A DNA stretch of 42,099 bases from assembly GCA_014859085.1 (NCBI GenBank), contig JACUUY010000007.1, forward strand, positions 1 to 42,099. The letters are read 5' to 3'. This document shows positions 1 through 7,887 of this stretch, one piece after another; within the stretch, counting starts at the first letter, position 1, and each line of letters opens with the position of its first letter. The notes beneath the pieces are model-generated. The model was not told the origin of the DNA. It was given only the letters and a program-made list of their open reading frames with translations, and did no database searches. A program made the position numbers and the translations under genes. Source of the stretch: Caldifarciminota bacterium (lineage in GTDB: Bacteria > Hydrothermota > Tepidihabitantia > SM23-42).

Positions 1-1
1 G

Positions 2-2221
2 TCCAACTACTTCGTCCTGCTCAACCAACGGTTTGTCAGCGCGGCCAGATATGAGGAGAATCTTTCTGCGATCGAGCAGGGCCTGGCGTGTCTGGGGATC
101 CCGGAAGAGACGATAAGAGTGTTCCAGAAGCGCAGCAACATGATCATCGAACTGGGCCGCAAATTGACCGAATACGAAGGTTTTGAACTGCCGTTATTCA
201 TCGGGCACAAGAAACACGGCATGCCGGTCCCGCAGGCGCTCCTTGAGAAATGTCCAGCAGAAGTGATCGCGCTGATCGAGCAGGCGACGGCCCGAAAGCA
301 TATAAACGCCTACAGCAAGGAGTTGCGCCAGGTTTCATTCGCGGTCGACGTATTTCTTGCCGTGCACAAGAATGTCATTGGCGCCCGGGTCGAGACGTTA
401 TTGCCGGATCTGCTCTCGGACGTAGAGCGGCTCGGGTTCACCAGCATCCGCGACGCGGTCGGGAAGATCCCCAGGATCTATCTTGACTACCTGTCCCCGG
501 CTTCGCTGGCTAAGGTGCTCAGGAAGATCGCCACGATGCTGCGTGCTGTGAGAGGCAAGCTGACCGAGGAACTAACCAGCATCAATCTCTATTCGACCAG
601 GATCAAGGAACAGCTCGAGGGGCTCTATCTCGAGACGAGTCAGGGGCTGCGTGAAATCATCGAGCAGGACGTCACGCAGGGCGCCGAGACAAGCGCCATC
701 ACGGAGAAAGTATCCAATCTGTTCTCGAGATTGGACCGCATGTTCGTGGGTAACATATACCATCTCAAGGATTATCAGCGAAGGAAGGACGAAATACTCG
801 GCAGCCTGAAAGAAGAGGAGGATCTCAGGCATCGCGCGGAAAACCAGCCGCCGGACACGGCAAAACCGATAAGCGAAATTTTCGATGAATACATGTACAT
901 GTACAAGTTCGGCCCGCTGACCAGAGAAGAAAGAAGGATCCTGGTCAGATCCCTGACCTCGGAGCTGGAAGAGATGTACCGCAAGAAGAGCCGGTCCATC
1001 GAGATGCTGAAGAAATTCGAGAAACGCGGCCTGATGTCGTTCGACCTTGATTTTGATGGACTCGTTGATACCTACAATTCGTTCATCAAGCGAACGATCG
1101 TGCCCGGCTACATCGGCCAGTGTTTTTTCAATCTGGTCACCTGCTTGCCGCCGCTGGAAAACGAGGCGCCGAGGTCGAAGGTCGATATCGCCAACCTGAA
1201 GACCGTTTTCCTGACCGGGAACAACATCTTGGAGTTGAAACCGAAGAAGGCTCCATACCCGCCCGAGATCGCCGGCTATGGTGACCGCTACCGCAAGTGT
1301 GTCACGATACTGGTCTACGATATCAGAGGCTCATCCTACATGGGCATCAAGTTGAACGATGCGGTCAAGGAGCACCGGATCAAGTGCAAGTTCGCGAAGG
1401 AGATGGCGCAGGTCGTGAAGAAGTATGATGGATTTCTGCTCAAAGACACCGGCGACGGCGGGCTCGTTTGGTTCTCCGAAAACTCGGGGTCGCTGTACAA
1501 CTACTTGTATACCGAGTCGGTCACGGGGAAGGGAACGAAGCTGCGGTATTCGATATGCTCGGGCGGCGAGTGCGACATCATACCCGCGGTCGACGCGGCC
1601 AAGCGCGCGGTGTTGTGCGCGCGGGACATCGTGCAGCGGGCCGAGGAATTCATCCGGGCGAATTTCGTGCATTATCGCGAGTGGTTTGCCGATGTTGCCG
1701 AGCGCACGCTTGAGCTGGACGGCATAACGTATTCGCTGCTGCCGCCTGAGTTCAAGAGCCTCTTCCGCATCGGTGTGGGCATTGCCTCGGGCGTGCCGGA
1801 CCGGGATGTTATCTTCGCGCCCAACTCCTACGGCGATCCGGACTTGGTGGGCCCGGTGCTGGCCGACGCGAATCTCTACTCGCGGGAGAGGCAGCCCGGC
1901 CGGTCGGTCATCATCTGCGACCTGCCGACCCTGGCGAACCTCGTTCTCAATGCCGAGGGTTTCGATTATCCGCTCGATGAAAAAAACTTTGACAAGTATT
2001 GTGAGATGCTCGCCCAGATGCGCGGCAAGACGCACGGTTACAACTTCGCCGACCAGAAGATATCGGTCATGCCCAAAGGCATGCATCTGCTTGGTGAACT
2101 GAACAAGAACCGGGCCGTGGTGGATGCCCTTATCGACGACATTGTCATTGACGAGCACCTGAATATCTACGACCGCGATAATAAGCGGATCAAGATGCTG
2201 TACGAAGTCCTGACCCTTTAA
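2..2221 (+). CDS. Class III adenylate/guanylate cyclase-like protein, 5' truncated by window edge
   Basis: Frame stays open from nt 2 through the ORF-track start at 119. C-terminal half has CVTILVYDIRGSS and LLKDTGDGGLVWF (two metal Asp positions) and DANLYSRE (N-x3-R). Confidence 0.75.
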   Translation, partial: SNYFVLLNQRFVSAARYEENLSAIEQGLACLGIPEETIRVFQKRSNMIIELGRKLTEYEGFELPLFIGHKKHGMPVPQALLEKCPAEVIALIEQATARKHINAYSKELRQVSFAVDVFLAVHKNVIGARVETLLPDLLSDVERLGFTSIRDAVGKIPRIYLDYLSPASLAKVLRKIATMLRAVRGKLTEELTSINLYSTRIKEQLEGLYLETSQGLREIIEQDVTQGAETSAITEKVSNLFSRLDRMFVGNIYHLKDYQRRKDEILGSLKEEEDLRHRAENQPPDTAKPISEIFDEYMYMYKFGPLTREERRILVRSLTSELEEMYRKKSRSIEMLKKFEKRGLMSFDLDFDGLVDTYNSFIKRTIVPGYIGQCFFNLVTCLPPLENEAPRSKVDIANLKTVFLTGNNILELKPKKAPYPPEIAGYGDRYRKCVTILVYDIRGSSYMGIKLNDAVKEHRIKCKFAKEMAQVVKKYDGFLLKDTGDGGLVWFSENSGSLYNYLYTESVTGKGTKLRYSICSGGECDIIPAVDAAKRAVLCARDIVQRAEEFIRANFVHYREWFADVAERTLELDGITYSLLPPEFKSLFRIGVGIASGVPDRDVIFAPNSYGDPDLVGPVLADANLYSRERQPGRSVIICDLPTLANLVLNAEGFDYPLDEKNFDKYCEMLAQMRGKTHGYNFADQKISVMPKGMHLLGELNKNRAVVDALIDDIVIDEHLNIYDRDNKRIKMLYEVLTL

Positions 2222-3612
2222 TGCTGGCAATAGTATTCGATCCTGACCACCTCAGATTGACGACGATCTCAAGGAACCTCCGTGAACTTGGAATGGACAA
2301 CTTGAGCGCGGTCAGGGTCAGCGACCTGCGCCGGACCGTCCGGGGGAAAGAATTCGATATTCTCTTCCTGGATGTTGCGGCATCGGCACTACTGGAGCAG
2401 TTCGGTAAGCAGCATCAGGATGTGCCGGTCATCCTGATGGCCGAGCGGAACGCGGTCATCAACTACGAAAAAGCGATCTACGCGGGCGTCACCGGGCTTT
2501 TGCTTCGTCCGTACCGCAGTGATATTCTCAAGAAGATCGTAGATAAGGCAATTCGACAGAGGAAGGAGATCATCAACGGCCGAGCGACCGTCCTGTCGCT
2601 GAAGCAGAAGGTGCAGTTGCTGCAGACCCTTAACGAAGTGGTGCAGGCGATAAACTCCTCTCTTTTGCCAAAGGAGATCTTCAACACGATCCTGACCAAG
2701 GCCGCGGATTTGATCAAGGCCGAGGGGTGGTCGGTCTTGCTGCTTACTGAGAGCGGCGACGAACTGGTCTTCGAGGCGGCATCGGGCAAGGTGGGCAAGA
2801 AGATCCTGGGCATGAGGTTGAAGGTCGGGCAGGGCGTTGCGGGATGGGTGGCGCGCTACGGCAAGTCATTGATCATCCCCGACGTGTCGAAGGATCCAAG
2901 GTTCTATTCGGGCGTGGACCAGAAGACGAAATTCACAACAAAGTCAGTCCTCTGCGTGCCGATGAAGAGCCGTGACCGCATCATCGGCGTGGTCGAAGTC
3001 GTCAACAAGATCGGCGGCGAAACCTTTACGCAGGACGAGTTCGAGATCTTTGAGAATGTCGTGGCGCACCTGACGATCGCGCTGGAAAAAGCCCAGATGT
3101 ACCGGAGGATGGAAGAGGCGAGCCAGCTGGATGATCTCACACAACTTTATAATATACGCCACTGCAATCAATTCCTCGACAATTTTCTGATCGAGCGCCG
3201 AGACACGAAGGGCGTGATTTCCCTGATCTTCCTCGACATTGATTTCTTCAAGCTGGTCAACGACAATTTCGGCCACCTGGTCGGCAGCGAAACGCTGAAA
3301 TTAGTCGGCGAGCGAATGTCCCGCGTGGTCCGCAGGAACGATCTGATCGTGCGTTACGGCGGTGACGAGTATATCGTGCTGCTGCCGAATACGGACAAGA
3401 AAACGGCGGTGACGATCGCCGAACGGATAAGAATAGCGATAAGCCGGACGCCTTTCTATGCGTTCGGCAACAAGAAATTCAGCATCACCGCGACCTCGGG
3501 CGTGGCGACGTATCCCGATGATGCGAAGAACCGGGACAACCTGATCGGCAAGGCGGACAAGGCGATGTATGAAGGTAAGATGTCCGGCCGCAACAAAGTA
3601 GTACTGGCCTGA
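2221..3612 (+). CDS. Diguanylate cyclase: degenerate receiver + GAF + GGDEF
   Basis: RYGGDEYIVLLP with upstream RRND (RxxD I-site spacing); GAF-like central region; receiver-like N-terminus with LLLRPYR replacing the usual K-P. Start overlaps the previous stop (TAATG). Confidence 0.9.
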   Translation: MLAIVFDPDHLRLTTISRNLRELGMDNLSAVRVSDLRRTVRGKEFDILFLDVAASALLEQFGKQHQDVPVILMAERNAVINYEKAIYAGVTGLLLRPYRSDILKKIVDKAIRQRKEIINGRATVLSLKQKVQLLQTLNEVVQAINSSLLPKEIFNTILTKAADLIKAEGWSVLLLTESGDELVFEAASGKVGKKILGMRLKVGQGVAGWVARYGKSLIIPDVSKDPRFYSGVDQKTKFTTKSVLCVPMKSRDRIIGVVEVVNKIGGETFTQDEFEIFENVVAHLTIALEKAQMYRRMEEASQLDDLTQLYNIRHCNQFLDNFLIERRDTKGVISLIFLDIDFFKLVNDNFGHLVGSETLKLVGERMSRVVRRNDLIVRYGGDEYIVLLPNTDKKTAVTIAERIRIAISRTPFYAFGNKKFSITATSGVATYPDDAKNRDNLIGKADKAMYEGKMSGRNKVVLA

Positions 3613-3663
3613 CCCACTAACGCCGATTCCAATACAAAATCCCGGCAAGCATGATCCTTGAAA

Positions 3664-3807
3664 CTCGATACTGGATACAATATGAAGCATAGCGTAGGAG
3701 AGCGCACGGCGCAGCATCGCGGCACGCGCTGATTGAACCCGTGCACCGATATGATGAGCTTGAAGCCGTAGGGAGGGCGTGGATGTAGAATGTAGAGATT
3801 TGACCCC
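3664..3807 (-). repeat. Dispersed intergenic repeat, copy A (begins GGGGTCAAATCTCTACATTCTACAT on minus strand)
   Basis: Aligns over about 150 nt with 6786-6942; shared ends gatactggata... and ...tgtagaatgtagagatttgacccc. Confidence 0.8.
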
Positions 3808-3863
3808 ATGGCAGAAGAAACAAGGATGGCTTAGGAAGATTATTTCTGAGGAAAACCGCCCTA

Positions 3864-3891
3864 TTGAAAGGTCTCGCTGTCTCTGTATAAT
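3864..3891 (+). promoter_or_regulatory. Sigma70-type promoter TTGAAA-N16-TATAAT upstream of CBS gene
   Basis: TTGAAA 3864-3869, TATAAT 3886-3891; ATG begins at 3898. Confidence 0.75.
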
Positions 3892-3897
3892 ATTCGT

Positions 3898-4389
3898 ATG
3901 AACATCGAAGAGCTGCCCGTATCCGCGATAATGAGAAAAGACACGCACACGGTGACGCCTTCGACCACGTTGTGGCAGGTGATCGAGCTCATGCGCCAGA
4001 CCAATCATCACATTCTCCCGGTGGTCGATGACGACCAGACCCTGCTGGGGATCGTGAACTATCGCGGGATCCTCAATATCTTCCGCCCCTTCTCAAAGTC
4101 GGTCAGCGAGATAGTCGAAAGAATGCCTTTTGTCGAGAAGATCGACGACGAAGATCTGAACCTGCAGCTGTCGCCCGAGATGGGCACGTTGATCCTGGTG
4201 GCTGATATCATCAATACGAACTACATTACGATCGAGGCGAACAAGACTGTGCGTGAGGTGCGGCGCCTCATGCGGCTTCACGGCGTCGAAACCATTCCCG
4301 TCGTGTCAGGCAAGAAGCTGGCGGGCATTCTGTCATTGCTGGACATCTTGGTTTATATCTTCAAAGAATACGATATTCTTCAGAAGTGA
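3898..4389 (+). CDS. Tandem CBS-domain protein
   Basis: 163 aa with two CBS-like repeats (VSAIMRKDTHTVTPSTTLWQVIELM; ITIEANKTVREVRRLMRLHGVETIPVV). Confidence 0.85.
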   Translation: MNIEELPVSAIMRKDTHTVTPSTTLWQVIELMRQTNHHILPVVDDDQTLLGIVNYRGILNIFRPFSKSVSEIVERMPFVEKIDDEDLNLQLSPEMGTLILVADIINTNYITIEANKTVREVRRLMRLHGVETIPVVSGKKLAGILSLLDILVYIFKEYDILQK

Positions 4390-5561
4390 ACGACCTGCTT
4401 AGCGCCGGCCTGATCCTGCTGTTGGGTTTTATCGGCGCGCGCGCGCTGAGAATCATACACCTGCCCAGTGTAACCGCGTTTCTGCTCGTCGGCATTGTCA
4501 TCGGCCCTCAGGTCCTGGGCGTCGTTACGCCGCAGATCTTCGGTGCTTCGGAGTTCATATCCAATCTCGTGCTGGGATTGATCGCCTTTGGCCTAGGCGA
4601 GAGCTTCCGCTTCGACAAGGTCCGCCAGGGCATGAAGCAGGTTATGTGGATATCGATCATTGCCGCGCTGGGTGCCTGGCTCCTCGTCTCCGCGGCATTG
4701 CTCGTGTATTTTGCCATTGCCAGACTTCCCCTCTATCCGGCAATCGTCCTGGGCGCGGCGGCCGCGGCCACGGCGCCGGCGGCGACGGTCTTGGTGATCC
4801 GCGAATACCGCGCCGGCGGTCCGGTGACCGATCTCCTCCTGAAGGTGGTGGCGATCGATGACGCATGGTGTTTGATCATCTCCGCGGTGGTGATCGCCGT
4901 GGGCAATGCCATGCGCGCCGATGTCTTTGAATGGTCTATAGTCTTCACCGGCCTGGGCGAGATATTCGGAGCGCTCCTGATTGGTGCGGTCCTGGGCTAC
5001 GTTGCTTCGCGGCTGAGCAGATTCGTGCGCACGAACGAAGAGCTGCTGATCTACATGCTGGGTGCGCTTCTGTTCAATGTCGGGCTTTCGATCGCGCTTG
5101 AGATCTCCGTGCTGCTGTCGGCCATGGCCATGGGGTTTGTCATGGCCAACACGGCCCGCGAAAACGACCGGTGCTTCGAGGTTCTGCGTTCCGTCGATAC
5201 GCCGCTGTACATCGCGTTCTTCATCGTTTCCGGCGCCCACCTTGATTTCAAGCTGCTCTACACGCTGGGGATTGCGGGGATCCTGTACGTGCTATTCCGT
5301 ACGGCCGGCAAGGTATGGGGCGCCAGGCTGGGTGCGAAAGTAAGTGGCGCGCCCAGGAGTGCCGCGGACTGGCTGGGCTTGAGTCTTACGCCGCAGGCCG
5401 GCGTGGCCCTGGGTGTCGGGCTTATGGCCAAGGCAAGTTTTCCCGAATACGGAGATTACATATTCACGATCATTGCCGCGACATCGGTGATCTTTGAACT
5501 GGCCGGCCCGCTGCTCACGAAATACAGTCTCGTCAAGGCCGGGGAGATCGCGCGCAACTGA
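4386..5561 (+). CDS. Sodium/proton antiporter, CPA2-like
   Basis: 391 aa, multiple TM helices; AAAAATAPAATVLVIREY and VVAIDDAWCLI motifs. GTG start overlaps the CBS stop (GTGA). Confidence 0.85.
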   Translation: MNDLLSAGLILLLGFIGARALRIIHLPSVTAFLLVGIVIGPQVLGVVTPQIFGASEFISNLVLGLIAFGLGESFRFDKVRQGMKQVMWISIIAALGAWLLVSAALLVYFAIARLPLYPAIVLGAAAAATAPAATVLVIREYRAGGPVTDLLLKVVAIDDAWCLIISAVVIAVGNAMRADVFEWSIVFTGLGEIFGALLIGAVLGYVASRLSRFVRTNEELLIYMLGALLFNVGLSIALEISVLLSAMAMGFVMANTARENDRCFEVLRSVDTPLYIAFFIVSGAHLDFKLLYTLGIAGILYVLFRTAGKVWGARLGAKVSGAPRSAADWLGLSLTPQAGVALGVGLMAKASFPEYGDYIFTIIAATSVIFELAGPLLTKYSLVKAGEIARN

Positions 5562-6724
5562 ATAGTATATTCGGTATCGCCCTCATCATTATTGCCGCGT
5601 ACGCGGGCGCCAAGCTCCTGCGCCGCGTTCATTTCCCCGCCGTGACCGCCTATCTGTTGGCCGGAATTCTCATCGGGCCGCGGTTGCTCAATTTCATACC
5701 GCCGAACCTGATGGCGGCGTCTGATTTCATCTCCAATCTGGTGCTGGGGATAATCGCTTTTTCACTCGGCGCCAATTTCAAGATCGAGCAACTGAGAACC
5801 GGGGGCAAACCGGTGCTGTGGATTTCGGTATTGGAGGCGGGGTGCGCCTGGTTGGTCGTCACGATTGTCATGGTCGTGTACCACCTGCTCAGCGACCTGC
5901 CGGTCCATCCGGCCTTTGTGCTGGGCGCGGCGGCCGCGGCCACGGCGCCGGCCGCGACCGTGATGGTGATCCGAGAATACCGGGCCAGCGGTCCGGTGAC
6001 GGAAATGCTCCTGCGCGTGGTGGCGATCGACGACGCGTGGTGTCTTATCTTCGCCGCTCTGGCGATCGCGGCGGCGAACGCGATGAGCATGGGTGTGTTC
6101 AACGTCCGCGTCCTCTTCGGCGCCTTTGCCGAGATCTTTGCCGCGCTGATCCTGGGGGGGGTCCTGGGTATCGTTCTGTACGCGGCGGCGCGTTTCATCC
6201 GGACGGTCGAGGAAGTGCTCGTCGTCACGGTCGGCAGCATTCTCCTGGCTGTGGGGCTGGCGATGCAATTGCATCTTTCGCCGTTGCTGACGAACATCGC
6301 TTTCGGGTTCATCGTGGCGAATGTCGTGAAGGACAGCGATGTTTTCTTCGTGAATCTGAGGAAGATCGACATGGTTTTGTTTCTCGGTTTCTTTGTGCTG
6401 GTGGGCGCGAACCTCGAGATCGGTCTCTTGCCCAAAGTCGGCGTGATGGGCGTGCTCTATATCGTGTTCAGGGTCATCGGCAAATTCGCGGGCGTCCGGC
6501 TTGGCGCATACATATCGAGGGCCGACGCTAAAGTGGGCAGATACCTGGGTTGGGGTCTGGTGCCGCAGGCCGGCGTTGCGCTGGGCGTGGCCCTTAGCGC
6601 CAAGACGCTGTATCCGACATACGGCGGGATAATATTCACGACGATAACCGCCACGACCGTAATATATGAACTAATCGGTCCGATCGCGGCCAAGTACGGA
6701 TTGAGGAAAGCAGGAGAGATCTGA
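5558..6724 (+). CDS. Sodium/proton antiporter, CPA2-like, paralogue of preceding gene; probable CTG start
   Basis: ORF-track start is GTG 5642, but the in-frame extension LNSIFGIALIIIAAYAGAKLLRRVHFPAVTAYLLAG aligns with the N-terminus of the upstream paralogue. No ATG/GTG/TTG lies between the in-frame stop at 5495-5497 and 5642. Confidence 0.75.
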   Translation: MNSIFGIALIIIAAYAGAKLLRRVHFPAVTAYLLAGILIGPRLLNFIPPNLMAASDFISNLVLGIIAFSLGANFKIEQLRTGGKPVLWISVLEAGCAWLVVTIVMVVYHLLSDLPVHPAFVLGAAAAATAPAATVMVIREYRASGPVTEMLLRVVAIDDAWCLIFAALAIAAANAMSMGVFNVRVLFGAFAEIFAALILGGVLGIVLYAAARFIRTVEEVLVVTVGSILLAVGLAMQLHLSPLLTNIAFGFIVANVVKDSDVFFVNLRKIDMVLFLGFFVLVGANLEIGLLPKVGVMGVLYIVFRVIGKFAGVRLGAYISRADAKVGRYLGWGLVPQAGVALGVALSAKTLYPTYGGIIFTTITATTVIYELIGPIAAKYGLRKAGEI

Positions 6725-6785
6725 TCTCAGATTCCAAATCCGAAATTCTGAACAATCTCAGATTACTTATGCCAGATTGCAAAAC

Positions 6786-6942
6786 TAGGTACTGGATAGA
6801 TTATGAAGCAAAGCGCATAGAGCATAGGGCAAGAAACCACACGGCGCAGCATCGTTGCACTTGCTCGTTGAACCCATGAACCGGTATGATGAGCTTACAT
6901 TTGGAGTAAACGTGCTGATGTAGAATGTAGAGATTTGACCCC
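6786..6942 (-). repeat. Dispersed intergenic repeat, copy B
   Basis: Same ends and interior as copy A (gcacggcgcagcatcg, tatgatgagctt, tgtagaatgtagagatttgacccc). Confidence 0.8.
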
Positions 6943-7028
6943 GGCAACGCTGAATGATAGTAGCGGGAAACCGACGACAACAGGTATGTGATTGCGGAAA
7001 CCCTTAGGTTGATGCGTTGATAGGAAGA

Positions 7029-7103
7029 TCGGGGCGATCGGATTTGAACCGACGACCTCCAGCACCCCAAGCTGGCGCGCTAAGCCAACTGCGCCACGCC
7101 CCG
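7029..7103 (-). tRNA. tRNA-Pro (anticodon GGG)
   Basis: Minus-strand CGGGGCG...CGCCCCG-A acceptor stem; anticodon arm CCAGC-TTGGGGT-GCTGG; T-arm GTCGG-TTCGAAT-CCGAT. CCA is not encoded. Confidence 0.95.
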
Positions 7104-7110
7104 ATAGGTC

Positions 7111-7138
7111 ATTATAGCGAAAGGCCGGGCCGTGTCAA
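7111..7138 (-). promoter_or_regulatory. Promoter TTGACA-N16-TATAAT for tRNA-Pro
   Basis: Minus strand: TTGACA 7138-7133, TATAAT 7116-7111; tRNA 5' end at 7103. Confidence 0.85.
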
Positions 7139-7279
7139 GCAGGGGCGTCACCCGTTATACGGCATTGTTCCAGGGCATGGCCGCCCGTACCGTATGATAA
7201 GCACGAAGCACTAAATCCGAAATCCGAAACAAATCCGAATATCTAAATTCTAAACAACAACTGGTTAAATCGCGAGGGC

Positions 7280-7361
7280 AGCGGTCCTGCACCGTGTGGG
7301 CTGTTGCGCTATGCTCCATGCTCTATGCGCTTTGCTTCATATTGCATCCAGTATCGAGTAT
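7280..7361 (+). repeat. Dispersed repeat, truncated copy C (opposite orientation to A and B)
   Basis: atgctctatgcgctttgcttcata (7318-7341) is the exact reverse complement of 6802-6825. Confidence 0.7.
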
Positions 7362-7420
7362 CCCCGGCCTCGCACAGCGAAGCGGGGCGGGCCAGTATCA
7401 AGGATCATTCGAGTGTCTAT

Positions 7421-7840
7421 TCAGGTAATTTTCCGTCCCGTGGTCGTGGTGGTCAGTTTGCCGTGCTTGACGCCCCTGGTGCTCAGCAGCCGGTCGGCGA
7501 TCTTCTTTATCACGTTTCCCCTGCCCTTGACCACGAGCACTTCGAGGCAGTTGTGCTTGTCCAGATGGATGTGCATCGTGGAAAGAACGTGCTTGTGATA
7601 CTCGTGCTGCAGGGCGGTGAGCGCTTCGGTGAGTTCGTGGACATCGTGACTGTAGACGAGCGTGATCGAACCCACGGTCTCTTCATTGGTCAGCTGCCAT
7701 TCCTTCTGCACGAGCCGTTCGCGTATCAGGTCCCGGATCGCCTCAGAACGGTTGCGGTAGCCGGTTTCCTTGATCAACCGGTCAAAACTCTTGAGCAGAT
7801 CTTTGTTCATCGAAACGCCGAATCTTGTTGCATCAGCCAT
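7421..7840 (-). CDS. nikR: Nickel-responsive regulator NikR
   Basis: 139 aa: RHH N-terminus TRFGVSMNKDLLKSFDRLI and ACT-like HEYHKHVLSTMHIHLDKHNCLEVLVVKG with Ni-ligand His/Cys pattern. Confidence 0.93.
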   Translation of the reverse strand: MADATRFGVSMNKDLLKSFDRLIKETGYRNRSEAIRDLIRERLVQKEWQLTNEETVGSITLVYSHDVHELTEALTALQHEYHKHVLSTMHIHLDKHNCLEVLVVKGRGNVIKKIADRLLSTRGVKHGKLTTTTTGRKIT

Positions 7841-7887
7841 GTGACTCCCTTGTTGATTTAAGTATGATTATGACCAAAACGCGCTCC

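Noticed and set aside
1331-2230. Long minus-strand ORF (299 aa) opposite the cyclase gene
   Set aside because: Shadow ORF in GC-rich DNA. The plus-strand frame has recognisable motifs; the minus translation has none.
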